From positions 1-8,551 of the forward strand of contig CAYMST010000204.1 of the NCBI GenBank assembly GCA_964393115.1: a stretch of DNA of 8,551 bases, given 5' to 3'. Below are positions 1 to 7,141 of this stretch, one piece after another. Position numbers and translations under genes: made by a program. How positions within the stretch are numbered: the stretch's first letter is position 1; each line of letters begins with the position of its first letter. The stretch is from CAYMST01 sp964393115 (GTDB lineage Bacteria; Bacteroidota; Bacteroidia; Cytophagales; Cyclobacteriaceae). Below the pieces are notes generated by a model, which did not search any database, was not told the origin of the DNA, and saw nothing but the letters and a program-made list of their open reading frames with translations.

Positions 1-1241
1 AAAAATCAATTTTTGGAATTGTATACACGTCACTATCAATTTTGATATTTCAATTTATTGTTGGCTGCTCAGCCAATACTGAAACCGTAAAAAATTCTAG
101 AAGGATAATTTTCGACTTAAATAATTTGGAAAAAGATCTAGATGAGTTTGTTCCGACCATTAAGTCTGTAGTTCAATTGGAAAACGACGAAAGGAGTGTA
201 TTTAATGAAGGCTTTGTCTCAAAAATCACAACTTTTCAAGATCATTATTATATATTGGAAGGAGTTTCAACAAAAGGTGTATTTGTCTTTGACTCGTTGG
301 GCAACTTCGTGAGAAAGTTTAATGCAGAGGGAAAAGGACATGGCCAATACGTCCACCCACAGGCGATGGATTTTTACAAAGATAGTTTGATTGGAATATA
401 TTGTGATGGTCAAAAAAAACTTATCGTATATGATAAGAATTGGAAAGTACAGACTGAGAAAAAGCTTAAAAAACCCATTTCTAGTTTCGCATTCCTAGAT
501 GCTTCAACAATTATTACTGAATTACGATTTCCCGATAAAAAAGGGATGTTTAGCAAGGTCTCACTGACCGGTGGTAAAAGCACATATCAGATCAAACCTG
601 AGGAATATGGTCTAAAAGAAACCAACGGCTCAGTTAATCATGTTCCGGCGGGCTTTACGCGAAATAATGAATCTCTTAGTTTGCATTCGTCGAGATTAAC
701 AAATTGGTTTAAATGGGATGAGAATGAAAAAACAATGTTTGAGGCAAAAGATTTTGATTTTTTAGACTATCCATTGATTGAGGCTCCAGCAAATCCTCGT
801 GAAGCCAGTTCTTCATCTAGTGATGGAGATTTAGGTATTAAAAACCTAAAAACATTTGAAAATTCTAAATTTCTCGTTTCCAGATTTCAAGTATCTCCGT
901 CGTTTTTCAAACCTGGTGAATATCATAACAGTATCTACGTTAAGGATAAAGAAACACTATACATTCAAAAATTAAACAATCAATCTAATATAAATTCATT
1001 GACTATGAGTTATTTGATTAGATCCACTTGGATAGCTGATGGAGATAACTTTTTGTCATATTTGAATAGCAATTTGATAAATGAAATTCAAACCGAATTC
1101 AAGAATTATAGAAATGAAATATCCTTGCTAAAAAAAGCTTCTGGAAATATTACAGAAATAGAAAAGTTAATATTGAAACTAGACAACTTTGTATTGGGAC
1201 AACGAGAATTTTTGGTTGAATATCATTTGGAGGAACATTAG
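1..1241 (+). CDS. 6-bladed beta-propeller lipoprotein, 5' end outside window
   Basis: Probable outer-surface or periplasmic lipoprotein of the 6-bladed beta-propeller (NHL-like) family common in Bacteroidota; its molecular role is unknown. The reading frame is open to the left edge (first whole codon at 3). A TTG at 42 could serve as a start but would fall inside the hydrophobic segment. Reading from codon 3 gives Lys, a hydrophobic stretch, then a lipobox Ile-Val-Gly-Cys with the Cys codon at 66-68, so the true start should be a few codons upstream of the window. Propeller signatures are the blade motif VFVFDSLGNFVRKF near 279-320 followed by GKGHGQY at 330-350, which corresponds to the family's GxGpGEY-type turn, and then LIVYDKNWK. 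A five-serine run sits at 807-821. The C-terminal segment (LDNFVLGQREFLVEYHL) fits the family's usual end, so the gene looks complete at 3'. It ends 90 bases before the adaptor gene, with no terminator seen between them. Family call fairly sure; link to efflux is inference. Confidence 0.75.
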   Translation, partial: KSIFGIVYTSLSILIFQFIVGCSANTETVKNSRRIIFDLNNLEKDLDEFVPTIKSVVQLENDERSVFNEGFVSKITTFQDHYYILEGVSTKGVFVFDSLGNFVRKFNAEGKGHGQYVHPQAMDFYKDSLIGIYCDGQKKLIVYDKNWKVQTEKKLKKPISSFAFLDASTIITELRFPDKKGMFSKVSLTGGKSTYQIKPEEYGLKETNGSVNHVPAGFTRNNESLSLHSSRLTNWFKWDENEKTMFEAKDFDFLDYPLIEAPANPREASSSSSDGDLGIKNLKTFENSKFLVSRFQVSPSFFKPGEYHNSIYVKDKETLYIQKLNNQSNINSLTMSYLIRSTWIADGDNFLSYLNSNLINEIQTEFKNYRNEISLLKKASGNITEIEKLILKLDNFVLGQREFLVEYHLEEH

Positions 1242-1244
1242 GAT

Positions 1245-1331
1245 ATGAAAATTGATAAAACACTTATTTCATATAACGTATGCATACCTAAATTACAAGA
1301 CATAATTGTATGGATAAATAATTCTATTTAG
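1245..1331 (+). CDS. possible 28-aa ORF coupled to the adaptor gene
   Basis: Unrecognised short ORF: ATG at 1245, TAG at 1329-1331, beginning MKIDKTLISYNV and ending IVWINNSI. It occupies the gap between the propeller gene and the adaptor almost completely, starting 3 bases after the propeller stop and ending with TAG directly abutting the adaptor ATG (TAGATG). A purine-rich GGAGGA at 1229-1234 lies 10 bases before its ATG, whereas the adaptor itself has no visible ribosome binding site. This would suit a leader ORF whose translation delivers ribosomes to the adaptor start. It has no signal peptide and no motif I know; one Cys is present. It could equally be a chance ORF, since 28 codons is short. 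Existence as a translated gene is uncertain. Confidence 0.3.
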   Translation: MKIDKTLISYNVCIPKLQDIIVWINNSI

Positions 1332-2408
1332 ATGCAAAGACTGCTTTTAATGATTTTCATATTACTTCTATTGCTGTATTCTTGTGGACAGAAAAATTCA
1401 CGAAAAAGTGTTTTAGAGGAAAATCATTTATCAACAAAACCTACAGAAGTTGAATATAAGGTCTTGTCAAAAAGTGTTTTTTATCGTCAATCATCAGCGT
1501 CTGCAACAATTGAAGCACAAAGGAAAGCAAAACTGACGTTCCCGGTATCCGGAAAACTAGAGAAGACTTTGATTAATGGGACATATGTTCAGGGTGGTCA
1601 AGTAATAGCGAGTATAAACGACGAACTTTACCAAGAGCAGTTATCAAGGTCTCAATTTCAAAAGGAAAAATCGGCTTTGACTATGAAGGATCAACTTTTG
1701 ACACAAGGATATGGTTTGGAAGATACTGTAAGGGTAGATCAAAATGTGATCCGATCAATACGAGTTAAATCTGGATATTCAGAAGCTTTACTTGATTTCC
1801 AAAAGGCTCAAAGGGAACTGAAAGCTACTTTTCTCAAGGCACCATATTCGGGAATAATTGCTAATGTTGCATTTTCAGAATATGAGCAAATAAATGCCGG
1901 AGAGGTGTTTTGTACGCTCATGGATGTAAGAAAAGTATATATAAATTTTAGTTTGACAGAACAGGAAATACATGGGATTGAAATAGGTCAGAGACTAAAA
2001 GTTATCCCTTTAACTTTTCCTGAAGAGGAATTTGAAGGCGAGTTGGTTGAGATAAACCCGACAGTGGATAATAATGGATTGATTAAACTTAAAGCATTAA
2101 TTAACAACCCGGAAAAGAGGCTCTGGGATGGCATGAATGCCACTGTATTCCTAGAAAAGGATATACCCAATCAGCTTATTGTGCCTAAGTCGGCGGTGCT
2201 CTTACGTCAGAATCAAGAGGTGTTGTTCATCTATAAAGGTGGAATAGCTTGGTGGACTTATGTAAAGGTACTAACTGAGAACAGTCATTCTTATTCGGTG
2301 ATGGCACATCCGGACAAAGGAGGAAGTCTATCAGAAGGAGACACCGTGATCACTACCGGAAACTTCAGTTTGGCTCATAACAGTAACGTTAGTTTACTGC
2401 TTAAGTAA
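1332..2408 (+). CDS. RND efflux periplasmic adaptor (membrane fusion protein), lipoprotein
   Basis: Periplasmic adaptor of a tripartite RND pump (AcrA/MexA/MdtA class), joining the inner-membrane permease to the TolC-like channel. The 358-residue length is normal for the family. The N-terminus MQRLLLMIFILLLLLYSC is a lipoprotein signal with lipobox Leu-Tyr-Ser-Cys18, so it is likely anchored by lipid as AcrA is. Domains in order: first beta strand and lipoyl half-motif about 50-98 (KLTFPVSGKLEKTLINGTYVQ...GQVIASIND); alpha-helical hairpin about 99-165; second lipoyl half about 166-198 (LKAPYSGIIANV...INAGEVFCTLMD); beta-barrel about 200-275 (VYINFSLTEQEI, WDGMNATVFLE); membrane-proximal domain about 280-358 starting LIVPKSAVL. 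Start chosen because it gives the positively charged n-region; the next Met (residue 7) would lose it. There is no Shine-Dalgarno sequence, and the ATG directly follows the stop of a small upstream ORF in the same frame. The outer-membrane channel gene follows after 8 bases. Confidence 0.95.
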   Translation: MQRLLLMIFILLLLLYSCGQKNSRKSVLEENHLSTKPTEVEYKVLSKSVFYRQSSASATIEAQRKAKLTFPVSGKLEKTLINGTYVQGGQVIASINDELYQEQLSRSQFQKEKSALTMKDQLLTQGYGLEDTVRVDQNVIRSIRVKSGYSEALLDFQKAQRELKATFLKAPYSGIIANVAFSEYEQINAGEVFCTLMDVRKVYINFSLTEQEIHGIEIGQRLKVIPLTFPEEEFEGELVEINPTVDNNGLIKLKALINNPEKRLWDGMNATVFLEKDIPNQLIVPKSAVLLRQNQEVLFIYKGGIAWWTYVKVLTENSHSYSVMAHPDKGGSLSEGDTVITTGNFSLAHNSNVSLLLK

Positions 2409-2416
2409 ACATTACC

Positions 2417-3955
2417 ATGCACGCTTTGAATACTGAGAACCTTGTCATCCATTTACAAAACTCCGTAATGTACTTAAGAAGATACATTGCAATGATCAGT
2501 ATGTTTATATTGATAGTTACCTCGACAACAGTCAGTATGGCACAAAACTTTTCTCTGCAACAACTTATTCGTAATGCTCAATCAGAATCATTAGCCAGAC
2601 TAGAGGCTGAAAATAGAAAGAAAAATCGTTCTTGGGCTTATCAAGCCTTTAAGGCAAGTTATAAGCCTAGGTTAGTATTAAGAGGGACATTACCAGCTTT
2701 TAACCGTTCTATTGAACCAGTCATACAACCAGATGGCAGTCAGGTATTTAGAGAAAGATCGCTATCCTCTTCACGTCTGAACCTCAATTTAGAGCAAAAT
2801 ATTGGTTTAACCGGAGGTACAATATTTTTAGGTTCTCAATTAGAAAGAATTGATCTATTTAATGAACAGTCACCAAATATTACAACCTATGCCTCCACTC
2901 CACTAAGAATCGGTATTTTTCAGCCGTTGTTCTCTTACAATGCCTATAAATGGGATAACTTGGTACAACCTCTGATATATGAGGAGTCGCAGAAAGCTTA
3001 CGTGGAAGAGCTAGAGACCATTGCAAGTGATATTAACAGTTTATTCTTCAATGCGCTGATGGCTCAGATTGATTTCGAACTTGCCAATACTAACATTAAA
3101 AGTATCGATACACTTTATCTTATAGGACTTGAGCGATATAAAATTGCTACTATTTCCAAAAGTGATTTATTAAGATTAGAACTTAGTAAAGTCCAAGCTG
3201 GTCAACTGCAAGCAGACGCTCGTGTTACACTTCAGGAAGCACAACTAAAACTTAACAGTTATTTGGGTAGCAAAATGTTAAGTGATTCTGCTAAGTATAT
3301 TATTCCAAAATCAATTCCCAATTTAGAAATTAACCCTGCCATTGCGCTTGATCAAGCAAAAAACAATAGGGAACAGTGGGTGAAGTTGAGGCGACAAAAA
3401 ATTGAGGCTGATCAGCAGGTGGCAAAAGCAAAAGGTGAATCAGGATTACAGGTTGATATAAATGGGAGTTTCGGCCAAAGTTCTACAGCGCAAAACTTGT
3501 CGATGCTATTTCCATTGCAACAACAACAACAGGTACTAGAGATCGGTTTAGCGGTGCCAATATTAGATTGGGGGCGACAAAGAGCGATTAGGAAAAGTGC
3601 TGAGGCTAATAAGCAACTAACCATGGTGAGCGTCTCGCGAAATGAGCTTCAGTTTGAGCAAGAAATTATCACCATGTGTCAAAAAATACCTATTCTGAAG
3701 AGCAGAGTTTTAAACGCAGAAATAGCATCTTCTATAGCTAAAGAAACGTTTGAAATGGCCTTAACAAGATATGGATCTGGAAATATGACACTTACGGACC
3801 TAGGCATAGTACAGGAAAACAAAGACAAAACTAAACGTGACTATGTGACGGCTTTAAGAGATTTCTGGACGTCATACTATCAGCTGAGACTGTTGACTTT
3901 ATATGATTTTCAGAATAACGAACAAATAAGGTATACCTCAAAAAATGGCTTATAA
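2417..3955 (+). CDS. TolC-family outer-membrane efflux channel
   Basis: Outer-membrane factor of the pump: a trimeric beta-barrel with a periplasmic alpha-helical tunnel that receives substrate from the adaptor/permease complex. Evidence: secretory signal peptide ending VSMA/QN near residues 42-43; the two-fold repeat typical of OEP/TolC proteins, with strand motifs LRIGIFQPLFS (163-173) in the first half and LEIGLAVPILDWGRQRA (374-390) in the second; and the matching helical motifs RYKIATISKSDLLRLEL (240-256) and RYGSGNMTLTDLG (451-463). Long helices are rich in Ala, Gln and Glu. The start is ambiguous. ATG 2417 gives 512 residues but a long n-region before the signal; ATG 2468 gives 495 residues and a textbook signal peptide (MYLRRYIAMISMFILI). 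I favour 2468 on signal grounds, while the 8-base spacing to the adaptor favours 2417. Neither has a Shine-Dalgarno sequence. A CAA/CAG run (3518-3532) encodes five Gln. No lipobox Cys, unlike OprM-type channels. Confidence 0.95.
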   Translation: MHALNTENLVIHLQNSVMYLRRYIAMISMFILIVTSTTVSMAQNFSLQQLIRNAQSESLARLEAENRKKNRSWAYQAFKASYKPRLVLRGTLPAFNRSIEPVIQPDGSQVFRERSLSSSRLNLNLEQNIGLTGGTIFLGSQLERIDLFNEQSPNITTYASTPLRIGIFQPLFSYNAYKWDNLVQPLIYEESQKAYVEELETIASDINSLFFNALMAQIDFELANTNIKSIDTLYLIGLERYKIATISKSDLLRLELSKVQAGQLQADARVTLQEAQLKLNSYLGSKMLSDSAKYIIPKSIPNLEINPAIALDQAKNNREQWVKLRRQKIEADQQVAKAKGESGLQVDINGSFGQSSTAQNLSMLFPLQQQQQVLEIGLAVPILDWGRQRAIRKSAEANKQLTMVSVSRNELQFEQEIITMCQKIPILKSRVLNAEIASSIAKETFEMALTRYGSGNMTLTDLGIVQENKDKTKRDYVTALRDFWTSYYQLRLLTLYDFQNNEQIRYTSKNGL

Positions 3956-3970
3956 CATATCATTTATGTT
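3954..3970. repeat. inverted repeat AACATA-N5-TATGTT
   Basis: A perfect 6-base inverted repeat with a 5-base spacer starts within the channel gene's TAA stop and runs into the promoter-like box. As RNA it would be a weak A+U-rich hairpin without a following U-tract, so it is not a convincing terminator. It could be chance. Confidence 0.25.
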
Positions 3971-3972
3971 TG
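3965..3972 (+). promoter_or_regulatory. candidate Bacteroidota -7 promoter box
   Basis: TATGTTTG matches the Bacteroides/Flavobacterium primary sigma factor -7 consensus TAnnTTTG exactly and lies between the channel and first permease genes, about 55 bases before the favoured permease ATG. No TTTG or TTG -33 element is present at the usual distance upstream, which lowers confidence. In sequence this A+T-rich, a few such matches are expected by chance over the whole window, but a match within a 69-base spacer is less likely by chance. Confidence 0.2.
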
Positions 3973-3986
3973 TCAACAACCTAATC

Positions 3987-4010
3987 AGAACAAAAGTGAA
4001 CATTTGTTCT
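3987..4010. repeat. inverted repeat AGAACAAA-N8-TTTGTTCT with three GAACA half-sites
   Basis: Two perfect 8-base arms (3987-3994 and 4003-4010) flank an 8-base centre. Inside, GAACA occurs twice on the + strand, at 3988-3992 and 3998-4002, exactly 10 bases apart (one helical turn), and once inverted as TGTTC at 4005-4009. The second and third copies form a tighter palindrome, GAACA-TT-TGTTC. This looks like a protein-binding site with phased half-sites, or a short mRNA hairpin. It lies 15 to 38 bases downstream of the promoter-like box, where a repressor would block transcription. The repeat is certain; the role is inference. Confidence 0.4.
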
Positions 4011-4024
4011 ATTCAAAAATCCGA

Positions 4025-7000
4025 ATGAAAATGAAAGATTATCATACAGACTCGATTATGTTCTCTGTTGTAAAGTTCTTACAACAGAGACCAATTGGCG
4101 TTAGTATGGTGGTGCTTTCAATAATAATTCTAGGATTAGTGTCTTTAAAAATCATTCCGGTTTCTCTACTTCCTCATGCAGATATTCCCAGGATTACGGT
4201 TCACGTGGATGCCAAAAATCAGTCGGCGGAACAAATTGAGCAAACTGTTCTGAAACCACTTAAACAGGTACTGGTTCAATGTAACAACTTAGATAATATT
4301 TATAGTCAGGCTCGAAATGAGCACGGCAAAATAAATATGGAGTTCCATTACCAATCAGATATGGATTTGGCGTTTATAGAAGTTAATGAAATCCTGGATC
4401 GTCAGATGAGCTCACTACCTGAAGGAGTAGTTCGTCCTAAAGTAATTAAATCTAGCGCCATAGACTTACCTGTATTCTATTTAAATCTTACGCTAGATAC
4501 TGTACTAAAGAATAGAAAGGGTAACGTAAGCACTGCCGTTGATCAGGATTTTATTGACCTGGGTATGTTTTCAACAGAAATCGTCAAAAAGAGATTGGAA
4601 CAGATGCCTCAAGTTGCTATGGCAGATATTAGTGGAATAGCAGCTAGAGAGTTAGTAATAATGCTCAAGGAAAAGAAGATTCAATCCCTTGGTATTTCTC
4701 AAGAACAATTGGAAAACGTTATAAAAGCTCATCATGTTAAGATTGGTAATTTGCTTATTAACGAAGGGTATTACGAATATCAGGTACAATTTACTTCTGA
4801 GCTAACCGGAAAAAAGGATATTGAAAACATACCGGTAAAAGTAAAGGATAGGATTTTCATGCTTAAAGAATTGGCTACGGTTGTGGTAAAACCACAAAAA
4901 AGGAACGGGCTAATAATAGAAAATGGCAAAGAAACCGTGTCGTTAGCAATTATTAAGCAGTCTGACGCGCAGTTAGGCGACTTGAAAAAGGAACTATATG
5001 AACTTATAGAAGATTTTAAAACTGACTACCCTCAAGTTCATTTTAATATCATCCGAGATCAGGCTAAGCTATTAGACCATTCGATTAAAAACTTGGGTCA
5101 AAGCATGGGATTAGGAATAGTATTGGCAATTGTAATTCTGTTCTTTTTCCTTAAAAGTTGGAAATCACCAGTATTAATTGCGATCACAGTGCCCCTAAGT
5201 TTACTTGGCACGTTATTAGTGTTTCATTGGTTTCATATCTCAATCAATATTTTATCCTTGTCAGGATTGATCCTTGGAGTTGGAATGATGGTAGACAACG
5301 TCATTATTGTAATAGATAACATAGCTTTTTATCAAACAAAGGGCTTATCTCTAGACAAGGCTTGTGCCAAGGGTAGTTCGCAGGTTTGGGGTCCAATGCT
5401 AAGTGCTGTGTTAACTACTTGTGCTGTATTTATACCATTAATTTTTGCAGATGGTATTACAGGATTGCTATTTTATGACCAGGCTATGGCTGTTGCAATT
5501 GGATTGATTATATCTCTTGTTGTTTCCGTTACTGTATTACCGGTGTATTATAACTTATTTCATAAGCATAATGGATCAAAAACAACGACTTCTAAAAACC
5601 CAATATTTCCAACCTTAATTCCATATGAAAAATGGTATGAATATGGTTTTCGTTTCATTATTAGAAATCCATTTAGTATGCTTCTGATCATCGTAATAGT
5701 GCTGGGGCTCGGAATTTTTGGATATTACAAGATGTCAAAAAGTTTGTTTCCGCCAATGGTAGAAAGAGAGATGATGCTGAGAATAGATTGGAATGAATCT
5801 GTTAACCTGAATGAGAGTAAAAGAAGAGTACTACTATTGATGAATTCACTTTCTGAGTCTATTGAATATTATCATGCTGAAATAGGAGTCCAGCAATACA
5901 TTCTTCAACAGGAAGAAACAGCCGTACAAACGGTCAATATGTTTTTAAGAGGTTCAAAACACCTAAATCCTGAAGATGTTAAGCTCAAAATTAAAACTAT
6001 TCTGAATAACCAGTTCTCAAATTCAATTTTCACATTTCATGCTACACAAAATATTTTCACAAAGCTATTTACAGAAAAAAAATGGCTTACCGCAAAGTTT
6101 AGGATGGTACAAACATTGGTGGATCCTACTGAGGAATTGAATGAGTTGACTCGAAATATCAACACGACATTTCCCGGATTCGATGTTCCACCGTTCCGTT
6201 TATTTCCTAAGATCATTGTTCAATTTGACCATGATAAAATGGCGAGATATGACGTTTCATATGAATCTGTCAAACTGCAACTGCAACAAGCATTAAATGA
6301 GAGAGAAGTAATGACGCTCAACAATGGTCCTGTTTCGTTACCGGTAACTTTCGGAGGCGAGCACAGAACAATTGGGGATTTAATTCAAACACTTAAAATT
6401 CCAAGAAACGATGGGACTACAAATTATCCATTGCAGATTTTTGTAAAAAGCGTGTTTAAGCCTTCGCAAAAGGAAGTTCACGCAGATCAGGTAGGAATCT
6501 ATTTTCCTGTAGATTTTGATATTTCTTTTAGAGAAACCCCACTTATTATGGGAAAGATCAATAAACTACTAGATAAGAGTTCTTTTACTGTGGACTACGC
6601 GGGAGCATATTTTGACAATCAAAAAATGATGAAAAGGCTTCTTTTCATATTCGGAGTATCTATTTGTCTTTTATATTTTATTCTGGCGGCACAATTTGAA
6701 TCACTTTGGATGCCCATTATCATATTATTGGAGATCCCCATTAGTATATCGGGTGCATTAGCGGTTTTATTTTTCTTCGACCAAAGTCTCAATGTAATGA
6801 GTGGAATTGGTCTTATAGTGACGTGTGGAATTGTAATTAATGACTCCATTTTGAAAATAGATACTATTATTTTTCTGCGTGCTAAAGGGTTCAACCTGAT
6901 AAGAGCTTTATATAGAGCAGGACAGAGGAGGTTAAGGCCAATTATTATGACCAGTTTGACCACGATATTAGCACTTATACCCGTCTTATTTGCCTCTGGA

Positions 7001-7141
7001 CTTGGTACTGAACTACAATGGCCATTTGCCATAGCACTAATTGGTGGAATGATTACTGGGACACTAGTGAGTTTGTACTTTATACCAATTTGCTATTTCT
7101 GCGTAGATAGATGGTTGAATAAAAAAGTTGAAAGGCGATGA
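4025..7141 (+). CDS. RND efflux permease (HAE/AcrB-like), first of two
   Basis: Inner-membrane proton-driven pump subunit of the tripartite system. Its 1038 residues are normal for HAE-type RND permeases. Architecture: TM1 about 24-46 following the conserved Arg-Pro (QQRPIGVSM); periplasmic porter/docking loop 47-357; TM2-TM6 about 359-510; TM7 about 547-569; second periplasmic loop 570-866; TM8-TM12 about 867-1025. TM4 carries GVGMMVDNVIIVIDNI, with Asp424-Asn425 (codons 5294-5299) at the AcrB Asp407-Asp408 positions. TM10 carries GIVINDSILKIDTI, with Asn939-Asp940 where AcrB has Lys940-Asn941, plus Lys944 and Asp946 in the same helix. RRLRPIIMTS before TM11 keeps the conserved Arg. Start: TTG 4004 is in frame but sits inside an inverted repeat; ATG 4025 (MKMKDYHTD) is preferred, with ATG 4031 and ATG 4058 (MFSVVKFLQQRP) possible. 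The stop overlaps the next permease's start. Substrate unknown; drug, bile-salt or lipid efflux are all possible. Confidence 0.97.
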   Translation: MKMKDYHTDSIMFSVVKFLQQRPIGVSMVVLSIIILGLVSLKIIPVSLLPHADIPRITVHVDAKNQSAEQIEQTVLKPLKQVLVQCNNLDNIYSQARNEHGKINMEFHYQSDMDLAFIEVNEILDRQMSSLPEGVVRPKVIKSSAIDLPVFYLNLTLDTVLKNRKGNVSTAVDQDFIDLGMFSTEIVKKRLEQMPQVAMADISGIAARELVIMLKEKKIQSLGISQEQLENVIKAHHVKIGNLLINEGYYEYQVQFTSELTGKKDIENIPVKVKDRIFMLKELATVVVKPQKRNGLIIENGKETVSLAIIKQSDAQLGDLKKELYELIEDFKTDYPQVHFNIIRDQAKLLDHSIKNLGQSMGLGIVLAIVILFFFLKSWKSPVLIAITVPLSLLGTLLVFHWFHISINILSLSGLILGVGMMVDNVIIVIDNIAFYQTKGLSLDKACAKGSSQVWGPMLSAVLTTCAVFIPLIFADGITGLLFYDQAMAVAIGLIISLVVSVTVLPVYYNLFHKHNGSKTTTSKNPIFPTLIPYEKWYEYGFRFIIRNPFSMLLIIVIVLGLGIFGYYKMSKSLFPPMVEREMMLRIDWNESVNLNESKRRVLLLMNSLSESIEYYHAEIGVQQYILQQEETAVQTVNMFLRGSKHLNPEDVKLKIKTILNNQFSNSIFTFHATQNIFTKLFTEKKWLTAKFRMVQTLVDPTEELNELTRNINTTFPGFDVPPFRLFPKIIVQFDHDKMARYDVSYESVKLQLQQALNEREVMTLNNGPVSLPVTFGGEHRTIGDLIQTLKIPRNDGTTNYPLQIFVKSVFKPSQKEVHADQVGIYFPVDFDISFRETPLIMGKINKLLDKSSFTVDYAGAYFDNQKMMKRLLFIFGVSICLLYFILAAQFESLWMPIIILLEIPISISGALAVLFFFDQSLNVMSGIGLIVTCGIVINDSILKIDTIIFLRAKGFNLIRALYRAGQRRLRPIIMTSLTTILALIPVLFASGLGTELQWPFAIALIGGMITGTLVSLYFIPICYFCVDRWLNKKVERR

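Larger units (their letters stand above)
3956..4024 (+). promoter_or_regulatory. spacer before the first permease, structured
   Basis: This 69-base gap is the longest one in the window without any plausible ORF. It contains an exact match to the Bacteroidota -7 promoter box (TATGTTTG, 3965-3972), an inverted repeat overlapping the channel gene's stop (3954-3970), and a second inverted repeat (3987-4010). I see no T-tract, so neither repeat looks like a terminator. The layout fits either an internal promoter with an operator just downstream, or an mRNA structure that adjusts permease translation. Function is inferred only. Confidence 0.3.

Noticed and set aside
1278..1287. Perfect 10-base palindrome GTATGCATAC in the gap before the adaptor
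   Set aside because: About eight palindromes of this length are expected by chance in 8.5 kb, and it does not extend cleanly beyond 10 bases or repeat elsewhere that I could see.
1242..1331. Terminator after the propeller gene
   Set aside because: I found no stem followed by a T-tract in this gap, so co-transcription with the pump genes remains possible.
1988..2170. 60-codon ORF on the - strand within the adaptor
   Set aside because: Antisense to the adaptor's beta-barrel domain, with no motif and no upstream signals.
3518..3532. CAA/CAG triplet run as a phase-variable repeat
   Set aside because: Only five codons long, and triplet changes would keep the frame; it probably just encodes a short Gln run in the channel protein.
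3412..3624. 70-codon ORF on the - strand with a Cys run
   Set aside because: The Cys run is the reverse reading of the CAA/CAG glutamine codons in the channel gene, so it is a shadow.
3998..4009. GAAC-N4-GTTC resembling the Gram-positive LexA (SOS) box
   Set aside because: The outer and central bases do not fit the full Bacillus consensus, and this looks like a Bacteroidota genome, where that LexA box is not expected. It is better treated as part of the larger phased repeat.
6619..7032. 137-codon ORF on the - strand within the first permease
   Set aside because: It lies wholly antisense to TM8-TM12 of a clear RND gene, has no recognisable domain, and long antisense frames are common opposite hydrophobic helices.
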